Positions 48,278-57,183 of a stretch of 64,000 nucleotides of DNA are shown here, in pieces. The notes beneath the pieces were generated by a model, which searched no databases, had not been told where the DNA came from, and saw nothing but the letters and a program-made list of their open reading frames with translations. The stretch lies in NCBI GenBank assembly GCA_900473185.1, contig UCKU01000005.1, positions 1-64,000 of the forward strand, written 5' to 3'. This DNA comes from Hyphomicrobiales bacterium (GTDB lineage Bacteria; Pseudomonadota; Alphaproteobacteria; Rhizobiales; Rhizobiaceae). The translations under genes were made by a program, and so were the position numbers. The number at the start of each line of letters is the position of its first letter. The first letter of the stretch is position 1.

Positions 48278-48454
48278 TCAGCAGCCTTGCGCGGCCGAAG
48301 GTGCAGCGGCGGGCTTTGCGGTTTGCCCGCCTGGCTGCACGGATGGCGTCTCGCGCTTGCCTATATCGATCCGGCGTTCGGCCGCCTCACGCACGGCCTG
48401 CCACTCATATTCATGCTGGATGAAGATATCCCGCGGCACAAGATTGATCGTCAT
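48278..48454 (-). CDS. Small hypothetical protein (58 residues)
   Basis: A short frame encoding MTINLVPRDIFIQHEYEWQA followed by a charged helix (REAAERRIDIGKRE) and a Pro/Ala/Gly tail ending in QGC. Non-random composition, a T-rich intrinsic terminator right behind it and tandem position downstream of another small minus-strand gene support it as real. The ribosome-binding site is weak. The family is unknown. Confidence 0.6.
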   Translation of the reverse strand: MTINLVPRDIFIQHEYEWQAVREAAERRIDIGKRETPSVQPGGQTAKPAAAPSAAQGC

Positions 48455-48492
48455 TCGTATTTAACTTGTCTTGTCGGTTGCGGAATTGGTTT

Positions 48493-48732
48493 TCAGCGCA
48501 CGGGCTTTGCGACGTCGGCATCGTCGCTCTTGATATCAAGCCCGCCCTTGGAAAGGTCGCTGCCGGTCATATGCGCCGGCACATGAATGTCGTGGAGCGC
48601 GCCCGGGGTCAGCGTCAGGTCCACCTGGTGCGGGGGCAGAACCTGTGCCCTCTGCATGCGATTGGGTTTCGCCCGCTTCATGCGGTCCGACGCTTCCGTG
48701 CGCTTGTCGGGAACATGGGTCGAATTATGCAT
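48493..48732 (-). CDS. Small hypothetical protein (79 residues)
   Basis: A 79-residue basic, Pro/His-containing protein (MHNSTHVPDKRTEASDRMKR at the start, LTPGALHDIHVPAHM in the middle). A strong ribosome-binding site AAGGAGG lies about seven bases before ATG 48732. No signal peptide or helix is seen. It is probably co-transcribed with the 58-residue gene downstream. The function is unknown. Confidence 0.65.
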   Translation of the reverse strand: MHNSTHVPDKRTEASDRMKRAKPNRMQRAQVLPPHQVDLTLTPGALHDIHVPAHMTGSDLSKGGLDIKSDDADVAKPVR

Positions 48733-48843
48733 CGTCGCCCTCCTTCAAGAGTATCTGAGATGTTTTCATCGGCTCAGCTAGGACGGAACGGGTGAGCGCC
48801 AGTATGGTTCCAAAGAAATCGATAACCTTGCCCGCCGGTGCAT

Positions 48844-49012
48844 CTTGACTGGCGCAGCAACATGACTACCTAGTGGTGCACCCGCCGCCTCATCCAGACA
48901 TCGGCTGCGGGGGAACCCTGGTGCCGGGCCCCTCTGGCGAGAGTTTTTACGGCGCTCTCGTGATGTCGGTACCGCCTGCAAATTAGCCGGCGGATTTTTC
49001 ATCGATGAAAAA
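48844..49012 (+). promoter_or_regulatory. Long structured leader of the TerC/DUF475 gene
   Basis: In a 373-base gene-free interval (48733-49105), CTTGAC (48844-48849) and TACCTA (48867-48872) could form a promoter, giving a leader of about 225 bases. It contains a closing stem GACATC/GATGTC (48897-48902/48962-48967) around a CGAGAG/CTCTCG hairpin and GC-rich arms. Then comes CCGCC/GGCGG followed by ATTTTT (48972-48999), a weak terminator shape, and an 18-base palindrome TTTTTCATCGATGAAAAA (48995-49012). A ligand- or metal-responsive element is possible; the manganese yybP-ykoY consensus was not recognised. Confidence 0.45.
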
Positions 49013-49105
49013 GCTCACCATGCCAATCGCGCATGCCCTTTGTGGTATGCGTTTTTCTGTTTTCACCCCATCTTCAAAAACGGTTTGCGGCTGCGAGGTG
49101 CAGCC

Positions 49106-50200
49106 ATGAACCAGCCTCAATCCCACAAATCCTCGCTCGGCTATTTCCGCTGGGCCTTCATCGTCACCGTGCTCGGCCTCGCGCTCGGAGCATTCCTCGG
49201 CTGGCAGTCGACCGGCACGCTGGGTGGTATGGCCACCGTCTTCTTCATCTGCACCGTGCTGGCCGTGTTGGAGATCTCGCTCTCCTTCGACAATGCCATC
49301 GTCAACGCCAATAAGCTGAAAGAAATGACCCCGGTCTGGCAGCATCGCTTCCTCACCTGGGGTATCGTCATCGCCGTCTTCGGCATGCGCATCGTCTTTC
49401 CGCTGGCGATCGTCGCCATCGCGGCAAAGATCGGCCCATGGGAAGCGCTCGTGCTTGCGGCACGTGAACCTGCCGAATATGCCCGCATCATGAATGATGC
49501 GCATCTGCCGATCGCAGCCTTCGGTGGCACCTTCCTGATGATGGTCGGCCTCAGCTACTTCTTCAACCATGAGAAGGAAGTCCACTGGATCGGCTCGCTG
49601 GAGCGAGTGATGGCCCGTTCGGCGACCATCAAGGGCATCGAGATCGCCTTCGTGCTCCTGCTGATCCTGCTCTTCTCCTACCTCCTGGAGGGTGAAGACG
49701 CGACCACCTTCGTCTACTGTGCCATCTACGGTCTCGTGACCTTCCTGGCGGTGGAAGTCATCGGCGGCCTTCTCGATGCATCGCAGCGTGCGATGAGCGA
49801 GGCGGCGAAGGGTGGCCTGGGTGCCTTCATCTATCTGGAAGTGCTCGACGCCAGCTTCTCCTTCGACGGCGTCATCGGCGCCTTCGCACTGACGCAAAAC
49901 CTCTTCATCATCGCCATCGGCCTCGGCATCGGCGCCATGTATGTGCGCTCCATGACGATCATGCTGGTGGAAAAGGGAACACTTGCCGAATACCGCTATC
50001 TGGAACACGGCGCCTTCTATGCCATCCTGATCCTCTCGGTGATCATGTACGTCCAAACCTTGACGCACATTCCCGAGGTCATCACCGGCCTGGGCGGCGC
50101 GGCCCTGATCGGCATCTCGCTCTGGTCCTCGATCCGCTACAACAGGCAAGAGCGGCAGAAAGAAGCTGATATCCCCGAGCGGGAGCGCCTGCACGCCTGA
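49106..50200 (+). CDS. TerC/DUF475 family integral membrane protein
   Basis: A 364-residue protein with about nine membrane helices. The TerC-superfamily signature appears twice as an acidic-Asn/Asp helix: LAVLEISLSFDNAIVNANKL near the N-terminus and YLEVLDASFSFDGVIGAFAL later. These are thought to form a metal site, and relatives export Mn2+ or protect against tellurite or metal stress. ATG 49106 with GAGGTG upstream is chosen over the frame opening at 49040. Confidence 0.9.
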   Translation: MNQPQSHKSSLGYFRWAFIVTVLGLALGAFLGWQSTGTLGGMATVFFICTVLAVLEISLSFDNAIVNANKLKEMTPVWQHRFLTWGIVIAVFGMRIVFPLAIVAIAAKIGPWEALVLAAREPAEYARIMNDAHLPIAAFGGTFLMMVGLSYFFNHEKEVHWIGSLERVMARSATIKGIEIAFVLLLILLFSYLLEGEDATTFVYCAIYGLVTFLAVEVIGGLLDASQRAMSEAAKGGLGAFIYLEVLDASFSFDGVIGAFALTQNLFIIAIGLGIGAMYVRSMTIMLVEKGTLAEYRYLEHGAFYAILILSVIMYVQTLTHIPEVITGLGGAALIGISLWSSIRYNRQERQKEADIPERERLHA

Positions 50201-50253
50201 TAGTCAAAAAGCCGCGGCGGTCTGGCGCTGCGGCTCGCATAGTCCCAAAAACA

Positions 50254-50279
50254 AAGCCCGCGACCAACGGTTGCGGGCT
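50254..50279 (-). terminator. Terminator of the DUF1127 gene
   Basis: Hairpin AGCCCGCGACC-AAC-GGTTGCGGGCT, with one G-T pair, followed on the minus strand by TTGTTTTTGGG. It may also stop plus-strand DUF475 transcripts weakly. Confidence 0.82.
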
Positions 50280-50328
50280 CATTCATTCAATATCCGATCT
50301 GGCATGCAATCTACGCATTCGCCAAGTC

Positions 50329-50499
50329 TTACCGGATGACGCGGCCGAAGCTTACCGGATCGATACCGAGTTCTTGCAGGTCGCGTGCGCGCGGCTTGCG
50401 GCCACCTTCGACGGCGGCGCTGACTGCATTTGCGGCACCGAGCGCGGCAAAGGCGCGGGCCAGGAAACCATTGTGGATCGACTTTCTGAAAGCGGACAT
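50329..50499 (-). CDS. DUF1127 domain microprotein
   Basis: A 56-residue basic protein with the DUF1127-like C-terminal pattern GRKPRARDLQELGIDPVSFG, found in very small Arg-rich alphaproteobacterial proteins. Family members are typically stress-induced, linked to LysR regulators such as VtlR/LsrB and to RNA turnover or phosphate/nitrogen adaptation. GAGGA lies about nine bases before ATG 50499. A LysR-type palindrome sits about 90 bases upstream. It is monocistronic, with its own terminator. Confidence 0.82.
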   Translation of the reverse strand: MSAFRKSIHNGFLARAFAALGAANAVSAAVEGGRKPRARDLQELGIDPVSFGRVIR

Positions 50500-50583
50500 C
50501 TTCTTTTCCTCTCGCTCTTTGGTTGACCCTTTCTAGATGGGGAAATCTGCGTGCACCTACAACGCGCAGGAAATCACCGCTGC

Positions 50584-50600
50584 TATGCAAAAAGCGCATA
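50584..50600. promoter_or_regulatory. LysR-type palindrome upstream of DUF1127 gene
   Basis: Perfect inverted repeat TATGC-N7-GCATA containing a T-N11-A core, 85 bases upstream of the DUF1127 start. It fits the binding style of LysR regulators known to control DUF1127 genes in related bacteria. Confidence 0.5.
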
Positions 50601-50735
50601 TTTCTTTCGCCGGCAAACGAAAAACGGCCCCAAGAACCTTACAAGAAATTCTTATTTATGGCCTTAATTTCAATATCATAAATACAAAGAACCGTAAGGT
50701 TTTGACTGGAAGAAATTGTCAAAAGACAAGAGAAA

Positions 50736-50763
50736 AGGCCGGCCATGTTGCCACGGCCGGCCT
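50736..50763 (-). terminator. Terminator of the tctCBA operon
   Basis: Perfect 9-bp stem AGGCCGGCC/GGCCGGCCT with a 10-base loop; TTTTCTCTTG follows on the minus strand, 30 bases past the tctA stop. Confidence 0.88.
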
Positions 50764-50792
50764 GAATTAGGGGTCGGGGTCGTCTTTTTGTT

Positions 50793-52310
50793 TTAGTCTT
50801 CATTTGCCGCAAGCTGAGAGAGAACCTGGCCGCGGCCACGCAATCTCAGGATCAGCGGAATGAGGAAGGCCGCAGCTGCAACGATCAGCAGGCCGCAGGC
50901 GATCGGCGACATGACGAGCGTGGTCACGTCACCCTGGCTGATCGCGAGCGCTCGGCGAAGCTGCTGCTCGGCCAGCGGCCCGAGGATGAGGCCAACGACA
51001 GCAGGCGCGATCGGATAGCCGAAGATCCGCATGATATAACCGAGCACGCCGAAGGCGAGCAGCATGCCGAGCTCGAAGACCGAAGGGTTGGCCCCGATGG
51101 TGCCGAGCGTGGCAAACAGCAGGATGCCGGCATAAAGCCACGGCTTCGGAACGGTCAGCAGGCGAACCCAGAGGCCGATCATCGGCAGGTTCAGCACCAG
51201 CAGCATAGCATTGGCGATGAGCAGGCTGGCGATGAGCCCCCAGACGAGCTGCGGGTTGGTCGCGAAAAGCAGCGGACCAGGCTGCAGGCCGTATTGCTGG
51301 AAACCGGCGAGCATGATCGCCGCCGTCGCTGATGTCGGCAGGCCAAGCGTCAACAGCGGCACCAGCGTACCGGCAGCCGAAGCATTGTTAGCGGCCTCGG
51401 GACCGGCAACGCCTTCGATGGCGCCATGGCCGAATTCCTCGGGATTCTTCGACAGGCGCTTTTCCGTGGCGTAGGAGAGGAACGTGCCGATTTCGGCACC
51501 GCCCGCCGGCATAGCGCCAATAGGGAAGCCGATGATCGTGCCACGCAGCCATGGCTTCCAGGAACGTGCCCAGTCCTGTGCATTCATCCAGAGGGAACCA
51601 CGCACCGCCTCCACCTTGTCCTCGCCGCGGTTGCCCTGGGCGGCGATGTAAAGCGTCTCGCCGATGGCGAACATGGCCACAGCCAGCGTCGTCACCTCGA
51701 TACCGTCGAGCAGGTCGGGAATGCCGAAGGAAAGGCGAGCCTGGCCCGTCTGCTGGTCGATGCCGACCATGGCGAGCGCAAAGCCGATGAAGAGCGAGGT
51801 AAGGCCACGCAGCGCCGAATCCCCGAAGGCCGAGGAGACGGTGACGAAGGCGAGCACCATCAGCGCAAAATATTCGCGTGGACCGAAAACCAGTGCCAGC
51901 TTCACGATGTAAGGCGCGACGAAGGCAAGTCCGAGCGTGGCGATGAGACCGGCGACGAACGAGCCGATGGCCGCAGTCGCCAATGCCGGTCCGCCGCGGC
52001 CTGCACGCGCCATCTTGTTGCCCTCGAGCGCCGTGACGATCGAGGCGCTTTCACCCGGCGTATTCAGGAGGATCGAGGTCGTAGAGCCGCCATACATACC
52101 GCCGTAATAGATACCGGCAAACATGATGAGCGAGCCGCCCGGATCAAGCTTGTAGGTAGCGGGCAAGAGCAGCGCGACCGTCAGTGCCGGGCCGATGCCC
52201 GGCAACACGCCAACCGCGGTGCCAAGGGTCACGCCGATGAAGGCGTAGAGCAGGTTGATCGGCTGCGCAGCAACCAGAATGCCCTGCCATAGGAATTCGA
52301 ATGTGCTCAT
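50793..52310 (-). CDS. tctA: Tripartite tricarboxylate transporter, large permease TctA
   Basis: A 505-residue membrane protein with about 12 hydrophobic helices and the TctA hallmarks [20 protein letters not shown] near the start, [20 protein letters not shown] and the later [20 protein letters not shown] and [11 protein letters not shown]. It is the channel subunit of a TTT-family secondary transporter for citrate or related carboxylates. It is the last gene of tctC-tctB-tctA and ends in a terminator at 50736. Confidence 0.95.
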   Translation of the reverse strand: MSTFEFLWQGILVAAQPINLLYAFIGVTLGTAVGVLPGIGPALTVALLLPATYKLDPGGSLIMFAGIYYGGMYGGSTTSILLNTPGESASIVTALEGNKMARAGRGGPALATAAIGSFVAGLIATLGLAFVAPYIVKLALVFGPREYFALMVLAFVTVSSAFGDSALRGLTSLFIGFALAMVGIDQQTGQARLSFGIPDLLDGIEVTTLAVAMFAIGETLYIAAQGNRGEDKVEAVRGSLWMNAQDWARSWKPWLRGTIIGFPIGAMPAGGAEIGTFLSYATEKRLSKNPEEFGHGAIEGVAGPEAANNASAAGTLVPLLTLGLPTSATAAIMLAGFQQYGLQPGPLLFATNPQLVWGLIASLLIANAMLLVLNLPMIGLWVRLLTVPKPWLYAGILLFATLGTIGANPSVFELGMLLAFGVLGYIMRIFGYPIAPAVVGLILGPLAEQQLRRALAISQGDVTTLVMSPIACGLLIVAAAAFLIPLILRLRGRGQVLSQLAANED

Positions 52311-52401
52311 GGTTTTATCCCAAGCGGCGGCTCCTGAGGGGGCACAGGACCGTCCGCGCAAAACTAGAGAACTGAAAGCGCCCGGCGCGAAGCGAGCGCT
52401 A

Positions 52402-52893
52402 TCAGAAGAACAGATGTTCGAGCGGCCCGGCTGGCAACGTGAGCTGCAGGAGCTGCGAGAAGATCGCCCAGACGATGAAGCTCATGATGATGCCGATCGG
52501 CAGCGAGAGCCAGATCTGGCGCTTGCCGAAACCGCGTGCAGTCAGAGCAAAGAGCACGCCGGTCGCAATCGAGAAACCGGCGATGCGCAGGAGCAGCATC
52601 TGCCCGGCAAGGCCTGCGACGATCCAGATGACGGGTGCCACTTCCTGATGCTCGCGTTCCGGAAAATCGCCGCGCCAGGCTTCGATTGCCGTCCAGATCC
52701 CAAGACAGAAGAGGCCGAGAGCGACGACTTTCGGCACCGTCGACGGACCGATGCGGTCATATTGCGCAATCGTCTTCAGATGCGAGGCATCCCAGAACAC
52801 CACGACAGCGACCGCGATGAGGAAGACGGCAATGACCAGCGCCGCCCAATCAGGGCGGCGCTTCGTTGCCGATGAGATATCGGCTTCACTCAT
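52402..52893 (-). CDS. tctB: Tripartite tricarboxylate transporter, small permease TctB
   Basis: A 163-residue TctB-family subunit with four hydrophobic helices ([51 protein letters not shown] and the C-terminal [15 protein letters not shown]). It assembles with TctA and receives substrate from TctC. It overlaps tctC by ATGA (52890-52893) and is 91 bases upstream of tctA. Confidence 0.9.
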   Translation of the reverse strand: MSEADISSATKRRPDWAALVIAVFLIAVAVVVFWDASHLKTIAQYDRIGPSTVPKVVALGLFCLGIWTAIEAWRGDFPEREHQEVAPVIWIVAGLAGQMLLLRIAGFSIATGVLFALTARGFGKRQIWLSLPIGIIMSFIVWAIFSQLLQLTLPAGPLEHLFF

Positions 52894-53834
52894 TGAACGA
52901 GACCGATGTCTTTGAGAATGCCTTCGGTGGCCGAGACATCCTTTTCGAGCTGTGCCTTGAACTCGTCACCCGCGAGGTAGGTGTCGGCCCAGCCCTTGGT
53001 CTTCAGGGTTTCCTGCCAGGCGGCAGACTTGTGCAGCTTGTCGAAGTCGGCTGCGATCGAGGCGACTTCTTCATCGGTCAGGCCCGGAGCGGCAGCGACC
53101 ATGCGCCAGTTCTGGATGGAAACGTCGGTACCGGCTTCCTTGAAGGTCGGCGCATCGACACCGGCGATGCGGGCATCGCTGGAAACGCCGAGCAGGCGCA
53201 GCGTGCCGGCCTTGACCTGCGATTCGAACTCGCTGTAGCTCGAAATGCCGGCCGTGACCTGACCGCCGAGGATGGCGGCGAGCGCTTCGCCGCCGCCGGA
53301 GAAGGCGACATAGTTGATCTTCGTCGGATCGACACCGGAAGCCTTGGCGATCAGACCGACGGCGATGTGGTCCGTGCCGCCGGCAGAACCGCCGCCCCAG
53401 GAAACGGCGCCGGGATCAGCCTTCAGCTTGGTGACGAGATCGGCCAGCGTCTTGATGTCGGACGCGGCCGGAACGACGATGGCTTCGTACTCGCCGGTCA
53501 GGCGGGCAATCGGGGTGACGTCCTTCAGCGTGACGACGGACTTGTTGGTCAGCAGTGCGCCGACCATGACGTAGCCGCCGACGATGAGAGCGTTCGGGTT
53601 GCCGGCACTCTGGCTGCTGAACTGGGCAAGACCGATAGAGCCGCCGGCGCCTGGTACGTTCTGAACCTGGACGCTTTTGGAGATACCTTCCTGCTGCAGC
53701 ACCGTCTGCAGCGAGCGGGCCGTCTGGTCCCAGCCGCCGCCGGGCGCTGCCGGAGCGATGATGGTGTAATCGGCCGCATAGGCCGGCAGCGCAATGGCCG
53801 CTGCCAAAAGGGTTGCGATGAAAGTGTGCTTCAC
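52890..53834 (-). CDS. tctC: Tripartite tricarboxylate transporter substrate-binding protein TctC/Bug
   Basis: A 314-residue exported Bug-type binding protein with a signal peptide (FIATLLAAAIALPAYA). APAAPGGGWDQTARSLQ provides the conserved substrate loop, and NVPGAGGSIGLAQF and GGGSAGGTDH provide further ligand contacts. It captures a carboxylate in the periplasm for TctAB. It is the first gene of the operon, so its 326-base upstream region contains the promoter. Confidence 0.94.
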   Translation of the reverse strand: MKHTFIATLLAAAIALPAYAADYTIIAPAAPGGGWDQTARSLQTVLQQEGISKSVQVQNVPGAGGSIGLAQFSSQSAGNPNALIVGGYVMVGALLTNKSVVTLKDVTPIARLTGEYEAIVVPAASDIKTLADLVTKLKADPGAVSWGGGSAGGTDHIAVGLIAKASGVDPTKINYVAFSGGGEALAAILGGQVTAGISSYSEFESQVKAGTLRLLGVSSDARIAGVDAPTFKEAGTDVSIQNWRMVAAAPGLTDEEVASIAADFDKLHKSAAWQETLKTKGWADTYLAGDEFKAQLEKDVSATEGILKDIGLVQ

Positions 53835-54160
53835 GATGTGTCCTCCGTGCTGCGGCTGAGCGGACCGCCTGTGCTATTTTTGAAAAGAGGAGAGATCACC
53901 GATCGGTGGACGCAATTGTCCTGATAGCGAGCGGAAGTCCTCCCGGAAAATCTTCAACTCTCCGCCTCCACGGAGAGGAAGTAGCCCAAGCCATCATATG
54001 AAGCTGTCATTTAGCTGACATCGGCGGGATATCCAGTGCGGCAAGACACTTTTTTGCCGCAATTCGACTACCTTCCCGCGAAAGGCGAACAGACTAGTAC
54101 ATAGTCTGTACTGGACGCTCTCCGGAACTTGGCCAATACTCGGCCACGGAGGGCGATCCG
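53835..54160. promoter_or_regulatory. Divergent control region, tctC / hxlR
   Basis: 326 bases without a gene. Besides the HxlR-type operator described separately, it holds a CTCTCC/GGAGAG hairpin near 53960 and a perfect GCGGCAA/TTGCCGC repeat (54038-54044/54054-54060). These could be a catabolite or LysR-type control site for tctCBA. No clear sigma-54 site was seen. Confidence 0.4.
54091..54112. promoter_or_regulatory. Overlapping palindromes, probable HxlR operator
   Basis: Two perfect inverted repeats overlap: AGACTA-N5-TAGTCT (54091-54107) and AGTACA-N5-TGTACT (54096-54112). They end 49 bases before the hxlR start and contain the GTAC-type core seen in other HxlR-family operators, suggesting autoregulation. 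Confidence 0.6.
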
Positions 54161-54841
54161 ATGGCAAATGGCGGTTACAACCAGTTTTGTCCGGTTTCCA
54201 AGGCGTGCGAGTTGCTCGAGCCGCGATGGACCTTGCTGCTGCTCTGCGAAATGTGGTCCGGCTCCACACGTTTCAACGAGATCCGACGCGGCGTACCGGG
54301 AATGTCGCCGACCCTCATGGCAAAACGGCTGCGTGAGATGGAGGCAAACGGCCTCGTTACCCGCTCGGAAAACCGCATTACGGGCGAGATCGTCTATCGG
54401 ACGACCGAAATCGCCAACGAGCTTGAGCCGATCGTGCATGCGCTCGGCACCTGGGCGCATCGGAATATCGATGCCAACGTAACGCTCGAAAAGCTCGATG
54501 CCCGCATTCTGATGTGGAACATGCGCCGCAAGGTCAATGCCGCTGCCCTGCCCTTGCGCAAGCGCAGCGTCATCCAGTTCACCTATCCCGAATTGCCGCG
54601 CGACGAACGGCATTACTGGCTCGTGGCGCGGCTGGGCACGCCTGTGGATCTCTGCCTCACAGATCCCGGTTACGATGTCGATCTCTTCGTCACCGCCGAT
54701 TTGAAGGCGATGACCTCGGCCTGGATGGGCCATTCCAGCCTCGATACCGAGATCGCCAGGGAACGCATCTCCTTCATCGGCGACATGTCGCTCGCCTCAA
54801 GCATCGGAAACTGGATGGTGCGCAGCTCCTACGCCGCCTGA
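54161..54841 (+). CDS. HxlR-family transcriptional regulator
   Basis: A 226-residue protein. The winged-helix HxlR domain occupies residues about 10-100 (CPVSKACELLEPRWTLLLL, FNEIRRGVPGMSPTLMAKRL and the wing LVTRSENRITGEIVYRTTE). A second domain of about 110 residues of sterol-carrier-like type lies at the C-terminus, longer than minimal HxlR proteins. No conserved N-terminal Cys redox residue other than C12 is evident. It probably autoregulates through the operator at 54091-54112 and may affect the divergent tctC operon. Confidence 0.9.
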   Translation: MANGGYNQFCPVSKACELLEPRWTLLLLCEMWSGSTRFNEIRRGVPGMSPTLMAKRLREMEANGLVTRSENRITGEIVYRTTEIANELEPIVHALGTWAHRNIDANVTLEKLDARILMWNMRRKVNAAALPLRKRSVIQFTYPELPRDERHYWLVARLGTPVDLCLTDPGYDVDLFVTADLKAMTSAWMGHSSLDTEIARERISFIGDMSLASSIGNWMVRSSYAA

Positions 54842-55037
54842 TCCATTTTCTGTATCGGCTCCAGTCCATTTTCTACACTAGGCCAATTGCCCATCCTGAG
54901 GCACGATCCCCCTGCAAGCAGACCTGGGGCACTCCAAGAGACCGGTCGAACGCAGCGCTTATATCTGGATATCAGTAGAAAACCGGCGGGCGACCGCGGC
55001 TCTGGCCTTCGCTTGCCGATATGAGAGGAGATATGCC

Positions 55038-55871
55038 ATGCAAACCACAGCGAATGCCGTGACACAACCCTCACCCGATCTCGCCGCGTTGAAATCGCGC
55101 CAGCAGGTCGCTTGGGCATCCGGCGACTATTCCGTCATCGGCGCCCGGCTGCAGATCGTTGGCGAGAACCTGTGCGAAGCCCTCGACCTGCGCTCCGGCG
55201 AAAAGGTTCTCGATATTGCTGCCGGCAACGGCAATGCGACGCTTGCCGCTGCGCGGCGCTGGGCCAAGGTGACCTCGACCGATTACGTGCCGGAACTTCT
55301 GGAGCGCGGCCGCGAGCGGGCGATGGCAAACGGCTTGGCGGTGGACTTCCAGCAGGCCGACGCGGAAGCATTGCCCTTCAAGGATGCAAGCTTCGATGTC
55401 GTCGTCTCCACCTTCGGCGTCATGTTCACGCCGGATCAGGACAAGGCAGCAAAGGAAATGCTGCGCGTCTGTCGGACGGGCGGGCGCATCGGCATGGCGA
55501 ACTGGACGCCGGAGAGCTTCATCGGCCAGGTCTTCAAGACGATAGGCCAGCATATTCCACCGATGCCGGGCGTCAGGTCGCCGGCGCTGTGGGGCACGAA
55601 GACAAGGCTGGAAGAAATGTTCGGCGGCCAGGCCAGCATCGAGGCGACGTCACGCATATATAATTTCCGCTACCGCTCGCCCGCCCACTGGCTGGAAGTG
55701 TTCCGCACCTGGTACGGCCCTGTTCACAAGGCCTTCGAAGCTCTGCCGCAACCAGGCAAGGCGGCTCTCGAAGAGGATTTCCTTGCGCTTATCGCCCGCT
55801 TCAACCGCGCCAAGGACGGCACCATGGTCGTGCCGGCCGAATATCTGGAAGTGGTGATACGCAAAGGCTGA
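55038..55871 (+). CDS. Class I SAM-dependent methyltransferase
   Basis: A 277-residue Rossmann-fold methyltransferase. Motif I is VLDIAAGNGNATLAAA, the acidic residue after strand 2 is in STDYVPELLERGRERA, DAEALPFKDASFDVV is motif II/III and MLRVCRTGGRIGMANW follows. This resembles the UbiE/UbiG-like Methyltransf_11 group. The substrate is unknown. AGGAGA lies before the ATG. It probably is a single gene, as a terminator follows at 55900 and 196 bases separate it from hxlR. Confidence 0.9.
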   Translation: MQTTANAVTQPSPDLAALKSRQQVAWASGDYSVIGARLQIVGENLCEALDLRSGEKVLDIAAGNGNATLAAARRWAKVTSTDYVPELLERGRERAMANGLAVDFQQADAEALPFKDASFDVVVSTFGVMFTPDQDKAAKEMLRVCRTGGRIGMANWTPESFIGQVFKTIGQHIPPMPGVRSPALWGTKTRLEEMFGGQASIEATSRIYNFRYRSPAHWLEVFRTWYGPVHKAFEALPQPGKAALEEDFLALIARFNRAKDGTMVVPAEYLEVVIRKG

Positions 55872-55899
55872 CCGTAGCTGCCGTCACGGCGTAAATGCG

Positions 55900-55944
55900 A
55901 AAGGGCGAGGTTCGCTAGCAGCGACCTCGCCCTTTATATTTTTG
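55900..55944 (+). terminator. Intrinsic terminator after methyltransferase gene
   Basis: Perfect 12-bp stem AAAGGGCGAGGT/ACCTCGCCCTTT with an inner CGCT/AGCG stem, then TATATTTTTG. Confidence 0.92.
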
Positions 55945-56050
55945 AGTTAGTGCTCGGACCATTCCTGCCGAATGGATCAGCGCTTAGTCATTGAGAACAT
56001 GTGATTTATTTTGGTGAACCCGCAGGTTTTCTATTGGGAGAGCGAGGTTT

Positions 56051-57115
56051 TTACTGCGTCCGAAGTACCTCATTCCAGTGCGCAATCAGCCGAGCCCGCT
56101 TCACCTGGTCGAGATAAACCATCAGACCGGGGCTGACAGGCACCGGACGCAACTGTGCGCCGAGCAGTTCCTGCAACGTATTGGCAGTATTCTCGCCCGC
56201 CACTTCCGGGCTGACGGCCGGGATCTGCAACTCTCGGGCCATGATCGTCTGACCTTCCTTCGACATGAAGAAGGCAAGGTAGCGCCGCCCGAGTTCCGGC
56301 TCGGCGGCAGCCTGCGGCACCAGACCGATGCGCGACATCACGACCGTATAGTCCTTCGGCAACACGATGCCGACGTCAGAGTGGCGCGAGGCCCAGTCGG
56401 CCGCATAAGAGCCGAGGATATTGTAGCCGAGCACGAAGCGCCCATCGGCCACCCTCTCGAGGATCGCCGAACTCGTGGAATAGAGCTTCACGCCGGCTGC
56501 CCCCATCGCCCCGATTACCGACCAGATATCGCCGAACTGCTCCTGATCGCGCGCCATGAATAAAAAGCCCACACCGGATCGTTCGATGTCATAGGTCCCG
56601 ATCCGCCCATAGACCTCATTGCCCTTACGCTTCAAATAGTCGACGAATTCCGCCCGCGAACTCGGCACCGATTCATGAACAAAGCTCGGCTTGTGATAGA
56701 CGAAAACGGCAGGTTCGAAGGTCAGCGCATAGGCGGTGTTGCGCCAGTTCGCCCATTTCGGCCATTGGGCGCTCATTGGCAGGTTGCTCACCTGCGCATA
56801 GCCGTCGTTCGAAAGCTTCACCTGCAGGTCCATCGCAGACGAGAAGGCGAAGTCCGCCGTTTTGTGACCGGCATCGGTCTCCTTGACGATGCGGTCGTAG
56901 ATGTCCCCGGTCAGCATGTCCTCATATTTGACCGCCACGTCCGGATTGGCCTCCTGAAAGCCACGGATCATCGGCTGCGCCAAGGGCTCGTCGAGCGAGG
57001 AATAGACTGTCAGCACCGGCGCATCGGTATTGCCCGACTTCGCCGGATAGAAGACCTGATCCGCGGCCGCAAGGCCGGGCACCAGGGACAGGAACAGAAT
57101 GAAAAGGCTCCTCAT
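56051..57115 (-). CDS. Periplasmic substrate-binding protein (iron/anion-type)
   Basis: A 354-residue exported binding protein with a signal peptide (MRSLFILFLSLVPGLAAA). VLTVYSSLDEPLAQPMIRGF gives the first lobe; YEDMLTGDIYDRIVKETDAG and DFAFSSAMDLQVKL follow. The overall pattern is the Fe3+/2-aminoethylphosphonate/spermidine-type SBP_bac family. No permease or ATPase genes are adjacent. It sits close to a TctDE-like two-component system on the opposite strand, so it may feed a signal to that sensor rather than transport alone. ATG 57115 is chosen over the frame opening at 57187. Confidence 0.85.
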   Translation of the reverse strand: MRSLFILFLSLVPGLAAADQVFYPAKSGNTDAPVLTVYSSLDEPLAQPMIRGFQEANPDVAVKYEDMLTGDIYDRIVKETDAGHKTADFAFSSAMDLQVKLSNDGYAQVSNLPMSAQWPKWANWRNTAYALTFEPAVFVYHKPSFVHESVPSSRAEFVDYLKRKGNEVYGRIGTYDIERSGVGFLFMARDQEQFGDIWSVIGAMGAAGVKLYSTSSAILERVADGRFVLGYNILGSYAADWASRHSDVGIVLPKDYTVVMSRIGLVPQAAAEPELGRRYLAFFMSKEGQTIMARELQIPAVSPEVAGENTANTLQELLGAQLRPVPVSPGLMVYLDQVKRARLIAHWNEVLRTQ

Positions 57116-57183
57116 CACGCAAGAATGCCCGAGCCGCTCAAGCCAGACAAGGGTCGGCTTCCAGTAGTGGCTGCAGCCAGTCC

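Noticed and set aside
48844..49012. yybP-ykoY manganese riboswitch before the TerC-like gene
   Set aside because: The conserved GGGGAGUAGC and GGCAAGAC loops were not found; only general structure is reported.
50537..50770. A 77-codon plus-strand frame
   Set aside because: It runs through the tctA terminator and the DUF1127 promoter region, has no ribosome-binding site and no recognisable protein features.
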